Assembly (NCBI GenBank): GCA_001778285.1
Contig: MFGL01000011.1
Coordinates: 1-9,602, forward strand
Length of the DNA: 9,602 nucleotides
Reading direction: 5' to 3'
Source: Candidatus Falkowbacteria bacterium RIFOXYC2_FULL_47_12
GTDB taxonomy: Bacteria > Patescibacteriota > Patescibacteriia > Patescibacteriales > XYC2-FULL-47-12
The notes beneath the pieces were generated by a model. The model did no database searches, was not told the DNA's origin, and worked only from the letters and a program-made list of their open reading frames with translations. Numbering within the stretch: position 1 is the stretch's first letter; every line of letters starts with the position of its first letter. The translations under genes were made by a program, and so were the position numbers. This document shows, in pieces, positions 1 through 6,613 of the stretch.

Positions 1-330
1 CAGGATGCCCATGAGCGCGCGCGCCAAACCATAGCCTTTTTCATGCCAGATGTTGGGAATGCGAAAGGTTAAAAATTTGTCCTTGCCCAATTGATTTTTT
101 TTAAAATAATCGTGATAGGAGTGGAACAATTTATCAACGACGGCTTCGTCAACGTACTTCCCCTCCCAATCCCACATAAACTCCTCGCAGCCTAAATCAT
201 GAAAAGACGTGTAGCATTCCGCCACCTCCTCGTGCGTGGAAATAAAACCGTCGCCGTCGCGCTCCCAGTACGGCGCGCAGGCATTGTCTGGATGTTGTGT
301 GGCCATGGTGGCCGGTATTTTGCGGCTCAT
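1..330 (-). CDS. ppcA: Archaeal-type phosphoenolpyruvate carboxylase, N-terminal part (C-terminus beyond window)
   Basis: The enzyme carboxylates phosphoenolpyruvate with bicarbonate to give oxaloacetate, an anaplerotic cytosolic step. The ATG at 330-328 opens a frame that stays open for 110 codons to the left edge, so only the N-terminus is present. I translated it by hand. It begins MSRKIPATMATQHPDNA, and the ATQHPDNA block at residues 10-17 is the N-terminal signature I know from the short archaeal-type PEPC family (about 500-550 aa), not the ~900 aa bacterial/plant type. Further family-like blocks are DLGCEEFMWDWEGK (45-58) and LTFRIPNIW (88-96). A second ATG at residue 9 is a weaker start, because the residues before it also look conserved. 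The gene starts 9 bp after the aminotransferase stop with no Shine-Dalgarno motif, so translational coupling is likely. The product of this enzyme is the keto acid that an aspartate aminotransferase uses. The catalytic residues lie outside the window and cannot be checked. Confidence 0.88.
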   Translation of the reverse strand, partial: MSRKIPATMATQHPDNACAPYWERDGDGFISTHEEVAECYTSFHDLGCEEFMWDWEGKYVDEAVVDKLFHSYHDYFKKNQLGKDKFLTFRIPNIWHEKGYGLARALMGIL

Positions 331-339
331 AACGTTACG

Positions 340-1533
340 TTATTTTTTTTCTAAATATTGCGCCAGTCCCCTCTTTAAAATATCCATCGCTTCTTTTAAT
401 TCTTTTACGTTTAGAACGTAGGCGATTCTGATTTCATTTCGGCCCAAGCCTTTTGTCATATAAAAATCCGCGGCCGGCGTAACCATGACTGTTTTATTTT
501 TATAATTAAATTCGCTCAGCATGAATTTAACAAAATCTTCAGAGTCTGCAACCGGCAGTTTGGCAATGAGGTAAAACGCGCCCTGCGGCCGGCGGCAGGT
601 AACGCCGGGCATCTCCTGCAAAGCGCTGAACACAACGTCGCGGCGCTTTTTGTACTCAGCGGTAATTTTTGCCGTGTAGCCGGTGGAATTTTTTAGAAGC
701 GGGATAAGGCCGTACTGTTCAAGCGTCGGCGCGGACAGCCGCGCCATGGCAAATTTTAACAGCGCGGCCATAATGTCGGCGTTCAAACTCGCCACGCAGC
801 CGATGCGCGCACCGGGCGCGGAAAACCGTTTGGAGGCGCTGTCAACGACAATGGCGCACTGTTTGGCAGCCGGGATACGCAAAATGCTGAACGGCTTTTG
901 TTCAAAAACGATTTCACGGTAGGTTTCGTCACAGATGACAAAGAGATTATGTTTCCGGGCAAGAGCAATAATGCTCTGCAATTCTTTCTCTCCCCACACC
1001 GTGCCGCTGGGATTGTTTGGATTAATGACGACGATGGCTCTGGTCTTTTTGGTTATTTTCTTTTCCAGCTCCGCTGCCGCCGGCAAAGCAAAATTATTTT
1101 CCACCCTTAGCGTCACCGGCACAAGCTTAACGGAAGACATAGCGGCAAACGCCTTGTAACTCGCGTAAAACGGCTCAAAGACAATTACTTCATCGCCCGG
1201 GTCAGCCACCGCCAGCAGGGAAAAAAGAATCGCTTCAGCCCCGCCAACTGTCGGAATAATGTTTGCCGGCTGTAGCTCGACTTTAAACTTTCGGTAATAT
1301 GCTGCCCAGGCTTCCACATGCTCGCTAATGCCCGGCGAGGGCGCATAGCCCAAATTCGGCTGATGGTATTTTTTAATCGTAGCAAAAAGCAACCGCGGCG
1401 GCGCAATGTCCGGGTCGCCCACGTTCAGTTTGAATACTTTTACCCCGCGCTGTTCAGCCGCCCGCATCAGCGGCAGAAACTTTCTGATGGGGGATGCGAT
1501 AATAGTATTAGCGCGTTTCGATGTTGTCAGCAT
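340..1533 (-). CDS. aspC: Class I/II PLP-dependent aminotransferase, aspartate aminotransferase type
   Basis: The predicted role is reversible transamination in the cytosol, probably aspartate/2-oxoglutarate to oxaloacetate/glutamate. The 397-aa length is normal for fold type I aminotransferases. Visible landmarks in order are: the N-terminal glycine motif LNVGDPDI (36-43); NPNNPSG (171-177), with the Asn that contacts the PLP ring; CDETY (201-205), with Asp202 for the pyridine nitrogen and Tyr205; SASKRFSAPGARIG (232-245), with the Schiff-base Lys235 and phosphate-contacting Arg243; and NEIRIAYV (366-373), with Arg369 expected to bind the substrate alpha-carboxylate. The start is ATG at 1533. 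The gap from the lepA stop is only 3 bp and no Shine-Dalgarno motif is visible, so coupling to lepA translation is likely. The archaeal-type PEP carboxylase follows 9 bp downstream, which supports an aspartate-forming role. Substrate specificity cannot be settled from motifs: alanine, aromatic or LL-diaminopimelate-type activity remains possible, so the symbol is tentative. Confidence 0.9.
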   Translation of the reverse strand: MLTTSKRANTIIASPIRKFLPLMRAAEQRGVKVFKLNVGDPDIAPPRLLFATIKKYHQPNLGYAPSPGISEHVEAWAAYYRKFKVELQPANIIPTVGGAEAILFSLLAVADPGDEVIVFEPFYASYKAFAAMSSVKLVPVTLRVENNFALPAAAELEKKITKKTRAIVVINPNNPSGTVWGEKELQSIIALARKHNLFVICDETYREIVFEQKPFSILRIPAAKQCAIVVDSASKRFSAPGARIGCVASLNADIMAALLKFAMARLSAPTLEQYGLIPLLKNSTGYTAKITAEYKKRRDVVFSALQEMPGVTCRRPQGAFYLIAKLPVADSEDFVKFMLSEFNYKNKTVMVTPAADFYMTKGLGRNEIRIAYVLNVKELKEAMDILKRGLAQYLEKK

Positions 1534-1536
1534 ATG

Positions 1537-3330
1537 TTATGTTTTTAAAACTTTTAAGAATGCTTCGGTCGGAATATCCACTTTGCCTTTGCCCAAAGAC
1601 ATCATTTTCTTTTTACCCTTCTTTTGTTTTTCCAAGAGCTTGCGCTTGCGCGACACGTCGCCGCCGTAGAGCTTGGCCGTAACGTCTTTGCGCAGGGCGG
1701 AAACGCGCTCGGCCGCAATCACCTTGCCGCCAATCGCCGCCTGGATTTTCAGAACAAACTGCTGGCGCGGCAGGGTTTCTTTCAGCGCATTGACGATTTC
1801 TTTGCCGCGCCTGAACGCCTCATCTTTATACACTATTGTCGCAAGCGATTCAACCGGCTCTTCGGCCACCAATATGTCCAGCCGCAAAACCTCGGCCGGC
1901 CGGTAATCTAAAAACTCGTAGTTGATGGAGGCGTAGCCGGAGGTGGCGCTTTTTATTTTATCATAAAAGTCGGTCAGAATGGTAGACATGGGCATCTGGT
2001 AGTGCAAAACCACGCGGGTATCGTCAAGGTATTCGGTATTGACATAGTCGCCGCGTTTTTCCGTCACCAAACTCATGATGCCGCCCAGGTATTCTTTGGG
2101 GCTTATCACGTCAAGCGTTACCCACGGCTCTTTCAGCTCCGCTATCTGGGAAGGGTCGGGCAGATCCAAAGCGGAACGAACAATCATGTCCGTGCCGTCC
2201 GTTTTGAGTAAATGGTAAGCGACCGATGGCGTGGTTACCACTAAGGCCAAATTAAATTCACGGCGCAGGCGTTCTTGCATTATTTCCAGATGCAAAAGTC
2301 CCAAAAAGCCGCAACGAAAACCAAAACCCAGCGCTTGCGAATGTTCCGGCTCATACTGCAGGGCCGCATCGGTGAGCTTGAGTTTGCCGATGGCCTCGCG
2401 CAGTTCCTCGTACTCATTGCCCTCTTTGGCAAAAACGCCGGCAAAAACCATGGGTTTGACCTCTTTGTAGCCGGACAGAGCCTCTACCTGTTCTTTGTGT
2501 AATGTTACGGTATCGCCGACTTTGCACTCTTCCACTGATTTTAGCCCTGTAACAATATAGCCGATTTGTCCGGTTTTTAATTCACCGGTTGACCGGTAGT
2601 CCGGCTTAAAAACTCCCACGTCAATGGCATCACTTTCATATTTCGTGGTAACCATTTTTATTTTTTCGCCTTTTTTAAGCTGTCCGTCCACGATGCGCAC
2701 ATACGCAACCACTCCCCGATATTCGTCAAAAATGGAATCAAAAATCAAGGCGCGCAAAGGTTTATTTTGTAGAGACGCATTGCCATGCGTCTCTACCGGA
2801 GCGGGCACGCGCTCAATCACCGCCTGCAAAATTGCTTCAACCCCCTGACCGGTTTTGCCGCTGGCTTCAATTATTTCTTCCGGCGCGCAACCCAATAATT
2901 TTGCCAAACTTTCTTTCGTGCCTTTAACATCAGCGGCGGGTAAATCAATTTTATTCACCACCGGAATAATTTCCAGATTCTGCTCTATCGCCAGATACAA
3001 ATTTGCCAGCGTCTGCGCCTGAATGCCCTGCGTAGCGTCTACCAAGAGCACCGCGCCTTCCACGGCCGCTAAACTTCTGGAAACTTCGTAGGAAAAATCA
3101 ACGTGTCCGGGCGTATCTATCAAATTCAACTGGTAGCCGTTGTGGTCCATGGTGACCGGCTGCAATTTTATGGTAATGCCGCGTTCGCGCTCCAGCTCCA
3201 TACTGTCCAAAATTTGCGCCTTCATTTTGCGCTTATCAACGGTATGGGTAATTTCAAGCATGCGGTCAGCCAGCGTGGACTTGCCGTGATCAATGTGCGC
3301 GATTATGCAAAAATTTCTGATGTTATTCAT
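1537..3330 (-). CDS. lepA: Elongation factor 4 (LepA), ribosome-associated translational GTPase
   Basis: LepA/EF-4 is a translational GTPase that acts on the ribosome (back-translocation and/or initiation and assembly roles have been proposed). At 597 aa it is full length for the family. G motifs are all present: G1 AHIDHGKST (11-19); switch I RERGITIK with Thr53; G3 DTPGH (72-76) with catalytic His76; NKID (126-129); and SGKTG (157-161), usually SAKxG. The EF-G-like domains follow, including GFGFRCGFLGLLH (335-347). The LepA-specific C-terminal domain carries the KLYGGDVSRKRKLLEKQKKGKKK hallmark (553-575), so this is not EF-G, TypA or BipA. Start is ATG at 3330, with an AGGAAG 12 nt upstream. 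The linker between the G domain and domain II (about residues 178-190) is some six residues longer than the E. coli linker as I recall it, and it is encoded by a perfect palindrome (annotated separately). The aminotransferase follows 3 bp downstream. Confidence 0.98.
   Translation of the reverse strand: MNNIRNFCIIAHIDHGKSTLADRMLEITHTVDKRKMKAQILDSMELERERGITIKLQPVTMDHNGYQLNLIDTPGHVDFSYEVSRSLAAVEGAVLLVDATQGIQAQTLANLYLAIEQNLEIIPVVNKIDLPAADVKGTKESLAKLLGCAPEEIIEASGKTGQGVEAILQAVIERVPAPVETHGNASLQNKPLRALIFDSIFDEYRGVVAYVRIVDGQLKKGEKIKMVTTKYESDAIDVGVFKPDYRSTGELKTGQIGYIVTGLKSVEECKVGDTVTLHKEQVEALSGYKEVKPMVFAGVFAKEGNEYEELREAIGKLKLTDAALQYEPEHSQALGFGFRCGFLGLLHLEIMQERLRREFNLALVVTTPSVAYHLLKTDGTDMIVRSALDLPDPSQIAELKEPWVTLDVISPKEYLGGIMSLVTEKRGDYVNTEYLDDTRVVLHYQMPMSTILTDFYDKIKSATSGYASINYEFLDYRPAEVLRLDILVAEEPVESLATIVYKDEAFRRGKEIVNALKETLPRQQFVLKIQAAIGGKVIAAERVSALRKDVTAKLYGGDVSRKRKLLEKQKKGKKKMMSLGKGKVDIPTEAFLKVLKT
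2769..2796. repeat. Perfect REP-like palindrome inside the lepA coding sequence
   Basis: The left arm GTAGAGACGCAT (2769-2780), a 4-nt loop TGCC (2781-2784) and the right arm ATGCGTCTCTAC (2785-2796) form a perfect 12-bp inverted repeat. It lies within lepA and is read in frame as VETHGNASL plus the first base of Gln188, i.e. residues 179-188 in the G domain/domain II linker. The GTAGAGACGC...GCGTCTCTAC type resembles short dispersed palindromes I remember from cyanobacterial and some candidate-phylum genomes. That family link is from memory and unverified. Only one copy is present in the window. Confidence 0.8.
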
Positions 3331-3342
3331 AAAATAACTTTA

Positions 3343-3348
3343 CTTCCT
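3343..3348 (-). promoter_or_regulatory. Possible lepA ribosome binding site
   Basis: AGGAAG on the minus strand lies 12 nt before the lepA ATG. The spacing is longer than the usual 5-9 nt, so it is a weak candidate. It is listed because it is the only Shine-Dalgarno-like motif in front of the eight visible starts that is not embedded in a palindrome. Confidence 0.35.
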
Positions 3349-3383
3349 GCTGTGACGCAGTGACTATCCGTTTTTCCAATTCT

Positions 3384-4130
3384 TCATTTCCTCACTACTA
3401 ACTTCAAACTCTCTAGCGGCATCCCGTTATACTGCTTTTTGCTGATGTCTTTATCTTCGCCTAAAACTTCTGCCTGCAACCCGGCGTCTTTGATGATTTC
3501 TAAATACTCGTCTTTTAACAGCGCGCCGCCAACACAGCCGGCAATTAATTCCTCGTTGTTTTTGATTTCTGCCGGCAATTCTTTTAGTAAAACAATGTCC
3601 GACACGTACATTTTTCCCTCCGGTTTTAATACCCGTTTGGCTTCTTTAAAGACCGCCAGTTTATCCGGCGCGAGATTTATCACGCAGTTGCTGATTATAA
3701 CATCAACGGAATTATCGTTAATCGGCAAATTTTCAATATCGCCGAGCCGAAATTCAACATTTTTATAACCATATTTTTCCGCGTTGCTTTTGGCCTTTAT
3801 TATCATACTTTCCGTCATATCAACGCCGATTACTTTGCCCGACTCACCTGTTTTTTTCGCGGCTAAAAAGCAGTCAAATCCCGCGCCCGAACCTAAATCT
3901 AATATAACATCACCAGATTTTATTTGACCTAAGGCGAGAGGATTGCCGCAGCCAAGGCCTAAATTCGCTTCCGGCACGGCGTTGATTTCTTCGCTGGAAT
4001 AGCCGATTTGTTTAGAAATTTCCTCTTTCATGTTATTGCCGCAGCCGCAATTGCAGCTGCAACTACTGCCTTTGGCTATCGCGCCGTAAAAATTTTTTAC
4101 TATTTGCTTGGTGTCTTTTTTGTTTGGCAT
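3384..4130 (-). CDS. arsM: Arsenite S-adenosylmethionine methyltransferase (ArsM family)
   Basis: Predicted to transfer methyl groups from S-adenosylmethionine to trivalent arsenic, a cytosolic detoxification step. It is 248 aa, like the short prokaryotic ArsM proteins. The class I methyltransferase fold shows motif [10 protein letters not shown] (78-86) and the acidic GVD (102-104). The ArsM diagnostic blocks are [13 protein letters not shown] (52-64, Cys61), [11 protein letters not shown] (147-157, Cys149) and AGCVGGAL (197-204, Cys199). These three cysteines match the As(III)-binding cysteines of the family. An N-terminal cysteine cluster, [10 protein letters not shown] (22-31, Cys24/26/28/30), corresponds to the Cys-rich start of many bacterial homologues. 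The start is ATG at 4130, 6 bp after the upstream stop and without a Shine-Dalgarno motif. Sampled lines of the gene are about 33-35% GC, against about 58% in a sampled murJ line, which suggests acquisition by transfer. No arsR, arsB, arsC or acr3 gene is in the window, so the substrate is inferred from the family only. Confidence 0.88.
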   Translation of the reverse strand: MPNKKDTKQIVKNFYGAIAKGSSCSCNCGCGNNMKEEISKQIGYSSEEINAVPEANLGLGCGNPLALGQIKSGDVILDLGSGAGFDCFLAAKKTGESGKVIGVDMTESMIIKAKSNAEKYGYKNVEFRLGDIENLPINDNSVDVIISNCVINLAPDKLAVFKEAKRVLKPEGKMYVSDIVLLKELPAEIKNNEELIAGCVGGALLKDEYLEIIKDAGLQAEVLGEDKDISKKQYNGMPLESLKLVVRK

Positions 4131-4136
4131 ATTATT

Positions 4137-4865
4137 TTATTTAAAAAAATTTTTTAAATACTCCAGCTCGATTTTTGCTTCTTCTCCATTAAGCAAAGAT
4201 TCTTCTAGAATTATCGGCACATCAAAACTGGGAATGTTTTCCAAAATTATATTATTTTTACACTTAAAAAAAGAATTATGCCAGTGCGACGGGTCATCAA
4301 CCGGCAGAGTTTCATTAAAATCACTCAGATGGAAGTGAGAGATTCTGTCAGCAAAAGCGTTGTAAAAATCGTGTGCCAGCTGCATCGTCTTATCATGTGT
4401 ATAGCAATGATTTAAATCAAGCGTCATTTTGAAATCCCCGCGCGCCAATATCTCCCGCATGCTCTCCACCGTCGTACCAATTTCATTGCGGCAATCCATG
4501 TTTTCAATGGTAACGGGCATATTATAATTTTTTAAAATACTGTAATCCCCCAGCCACTCGCCGGGATGAAACAAGACGCGGTCAACGTTCAGCCGCTGGC
4601 TCGCGTCGGCAAAAACGGACAGTAACTCATGTCGCTCTTTTTTGCTCAACACCGCCATCCTCTGAGCATTGGGAGTGTGGATAGAAATAAAAGAGAATCC
4701 GGCAATGTCCTGTCGTTTCAGTTGCTTGAGCCACTCAATGCGATTCGGCCGGCTGGCGCTTAACTCAATAACTTCGCATCCTAATTCACGGGACACGGAA
4801 ATAGCCCGCTTAGTATCAACCTCCGGCATTGTATAAAAACTTGACGTTGAAAATCCAATTTGCAT
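4137..4865 (-). CDS. Xylose isomerase-like TIM-barrel protein (AP endonuclease 2 / sugar phosphate isomerase family)
   Basis: This is a 242-aa single-domain TIM barrel of the xylose isomerase-like/AP endonuclease family 2 superfamily, whose members are metal-dependent isomerases, epimerases or endonucleases. Numbered from the ATG at 4865, candidate metal or active-site residues sit at the ends of successive strands: Glu34 (VIELSA), His63 (SIHTPN), His100 (LFHPGE), Glu121 (TIENMD), Asp150 and His153 (TLDLNH), His179 (HFHLSD) and Glu221 (PIILEE). That set favours an active enzyme, but the substrate cannot be named. It is somewhat shorter than typical endonuclease IV (about 280 aa). The frame stays open to two TTG codons upstream (4874). 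I chose the ATG because MQIGFSTSSFY is a standard first strand; no Shine-Dalgarno motif decides it. It lies 32 bp after murJ and 6 bp before arsM, so it is probably co-transcribed with arsM. Its composition (one sampled line about 40% GC) is also AT-richer than murJ. Confidence 0.8.
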   Translation of the reverse strand: MQIGFSTSSFYTMPEVDTKRAISVSRELGCEVIELSASRPNRIEWLKQLKRQDIAGFSFISIHTPNAQRMAVLSKKERHELLSVFADASQRLNVDRVLFHPGEWLGDYSILKNYNMPVTIENMDCRNEIGTTVESMREILARGDFKMTLDLNHCYTHDKTMQLAHDFYNAFADRISHFHLSDFNETLPVDDPSHWHNSFFKCKNNIILENIPSFDVPIILEESLLNGEEAKIELEYLKNFFK

Positions 4866-4897
4866 ATTCAACAATGTTACATTCTTACTGCAAACTT

Positions 4898-6544
4898 CTA
4901 TATTCCCCGTGCCTCGCCCCGATCTTCGGTTTCAATTTTTTCGCGCTTGGTTCTGGCCGCGATTGAACGCCATAAATTTTCCAGCTCTTCGGAACGCGTC
5001 AGCCAGGCAAACAGAACGAAGACAACAATACCTGTCATGCCGGCCGTAAGTCCCTGTGTCAAAACGCCCCAGAAACGCGTCATGTCAATGTAGGGTACGA
5101 TAACAAACTTCATAGCCTGCACGGCAATGCCCGCGCCGAGGCTTGCAAACGAAATCTTCAATGTCGCAAACAGAATGTGCCATTCATCCAGCTCGCCCAG
5201 ATCAATTTTGAGCATCAGCCAGAGCAGGGCGAAATTGACGATGTTTGCCACTGAAAACGCCAGCGCCAGACCGGCCACGCCAAAGCGGCGGGCGAAATAC
5301 CAGCTCAAGGCAATGTTGACGAAAGCCGAAACCAAACCGATGACAAAGGGCGTTTTGGAATCTTTTTGCACGTAAAACATCCGTACCAAAAGCGGCAGCG
5401 TGGCCTGCGCGAACAGGCTCAGGGAAAAATACGTCAGCGTGTTAATGGTCAAAATCGTATCCTCCCAGCTAAACACGCCGGCGCCCAAAATGACGCGGAT
5501 AATTTGCGCGCGCAGGGTCAGGAGCAGCACGGTCGCCGGCAGGATGAAAAAAATAATCTGACGCAGAACGCGGGAAAAATTTTTAATCAAAAGCTCGCGG
5601 CTGGCCGCGTACCCGGCCAAGGTGGGAAAAGCGGCAATGGCAAACGAGATGCCGAAAATGCCCACCGGAAAGGATTGCAAATTATTGGCCAAATTAAAAA
5701 CCGTCAGACTGCCGACTGCAAGCGTTGAGGCGATAATAGTGGTAACGACCAAGTTAATTTGCGTGATGGCTAGACTCAAGGTGCGCGGCACCATCATCTT
5801 AATAATTTCCCGCACCCGCGGATGTGTTACGCTCAATACCGGCTGCCAGCGGTACCCTAAGCTGACGGCCGTGGGTATCTGCACAATGAGATGTAAAAAA
5901 GCGCCCAGCACTACGCCGTAAGCAAGTCCGTAGACGCCCCAGACCGGCACAAAATACAGCGCGCCGATGATAATGCCGATGTTATACATAATCGGCGCCA
6001 GCGAATACACAAAGAAGCGTTTGAACGACTGCAAAATGCCGCCGATAACCGAACTTAAAGCCAAAAGAAAAGGCGAAATAAACATGATACGCGTGAGCAC
6101 AACCGTTGTGGCAAGTTTGGCATCATCAAAACCGGGCGTAATGAGATGCATCAGAAGCGGCGCAAAAATTGCCAGCACGGCTGAGAGGATGACTAAACTG
6201 ATACCCAGCACATTCAGTACCGCGTTTGCCACGTACCAGGCTTCATCCTGGCACTTTTTTTTGCCAAAACAAAAAAAATGAAACGATATCCGGCGCTGGC
6301 ACAGCTCGGTAAAAATGGGAATAAACCCGGCCGAGAGTGCGCCCAAGACCAGCAGGTTGAAAATCAAATCCGGCACGCGAAAAGCCGCATAGTACATGTC
6401 CAGCACATTGCCAGCGCCGAATTCTGAGGCCAAGATACGGTCGCGGAAAATACCCAAAAAACGGCTGGCTACCGAGGCCGCCGCTACAATGATTGCCGCT
6501 GACGTGATGCTGTTTATTTTTGAGTTAAAAAACTTTTGAATCAT
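4898..6544 (-). CDS. murJ: Lipid II flippase MurJ (MviN family)
   Basis: An inner-membrane MOP-superfamily transporter that flips the peptidoglycan precursor lipid II outward. The 548 aa are dominated by hydrophobic helices, about 14 expected for the family. The N-terminal signature SRFLGIFRDRILASEFGAG (27-45) and MYYAAFRVPDL (50-60) keep the cavity residues Arg28, Arg34, Asp49 and Arg56, matching E. coli Arg18, Arg24, Asp39 and Arg52 in a from-memory alignment. The position of E. coli Arg270 falls in NLANNLQSFP and appears to be Asn288 here. Residues about 85-98 (ISFHFFCFGKKKCQ) look like an extra polar/aromatic loop between the early helices and are encoded over a T8/A8 inverted repeat. The C-terminal tail (about 518-548) is charged. 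The start is ATG at 6544, directly after an AGGG that is itself part of a large palindrome. It follows rseP, another envelope gene, by 69 bp. Confidence 0.95.
   Translation of the reverse strand: MIQKFFNSKINSITSAAIIVAAASVASRFLGIFRDRILASEFGAGNVLDMYYAAFRVPDLIFNLLVLGALSAGFIPIFTELCQRRISFHFFCFGKKKCQDEAWYVANAVLNVLGISLVILSAVLAIFAPLLMHLITPGFDDAKLATTVVLTRIMFISPFLLALSSVIGGILQSFKRFFVYSLAPIMYNIGIIIGALYFVPVWGVYGLAYGVVLGAFLHLIVQIPTAVSLGYRWQPVLSVTHPRVREIIKMMVPRTLSLAITQINLVVTTIIASTLAVGSLTVFNLANNLQSFPVGIFGISFAIAAFPTLAGYAASRELLIKNFSRVLRQIIFFILPATVLLLTLRAQIIRVILGAGVFSWEDTILTINTLTYFSLSLFAQATLPLLVRMFYVQKDSKTPFVIGLVSAFVNIALSWYFARRFGVAGLALAFSVANIVNFALLWLMLKIDLGELDEWHILFATLKISFASLGAGIAVQAMKFVIVPYIDMTRFWGVLTQGLTAGMTGIVVFVLFAWLTRSEELENLWRSIAARTKREKIETEDRGEARGI
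6255..6278. repeat. A/T-tract inverted repeat inside murJ
   Basis: Left arm TTTTTTTTG (6255-6263), loop CCAAAA, right arm CAAAAAAAA (6270-6278): a perfect 9-bp inverted repeat. It encodes HFFCFGKKK (MurJ residues 89-97), inside a stretch that seems absent from E. coli MurJ. The homopolymer runs of eight are also prone to slippage, but the reading frame is intact on both sides. In the RNA, TGGCA and TGCCA flanking the A8 run could form a competing small hairpin. Confidence 0.6.
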
Positions 6545-6613
6545 CCCTACAAATTACAAATCTTTTACAAATATACAAATACTGTCTAACTAACTATTTG
6601 TAAATTTGTAGGG
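6545..6613. repeat. AT-rich palindrome of ATTTGTA heptamers filling the rseP-murJ gap
   Basis: The heptamer ATTTGTA occurs six times: four on the minus strand (6548-6554, 6555-6561, 6566-6572, 6574-6580) and two on the plus strand (6596-6602, 6604-6610). The outer arms 6545-6561 (CCCTAC...ACAAAT) and 6596-6613 (ATTTGT...GTAGGG) are complementary over 17 bp with one bulged base, around a 34-nt loop. The element runs exactly from the rseP stop to the murJ ATG. In minus-strand mRNA the stem would end at GUAGGG directly against the start codon, so the only SD-like bases would be paired. Confidence 0.8.

Noticed and set aside
3348..3380. Possible terminator between arsM and lepA (CTGC...GCAG stem)
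   Set aside because: Only a 4-bp stem and no U-run following it on the minus-strand transcript.
3439..3768. 109-codon plus-strand open frame
   Set aside because: Antisense to arsM; Ser-rich low-information translation typical of a shadow.
4866..4874. TTG starts for the TIM-barrel gene upstream of the ATG
   Set aside because: The ATG at 4865 starts the standard first beta strand; the extra residues add nothing recognisable.
4874..4884. AATGT-T-ACATT small palindrome before the TIM-barrel gene
   Set aside because: 5-bp arms in AT-rich DNA are expected by chance.
6255..6278. Frameshift or pseudogene in murJ at the A8/T8 runs
   Set aside because: The frame continues uninterrupted with conserved MurJ sequence on both sides.
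6545..6613. CRISPR-like or iteron array from the repeated ATTTGTA unit
   Set aside because: The units are 7 bp, irregularly spaced and inverted, without spacers; no cas or replication gene is nearby.
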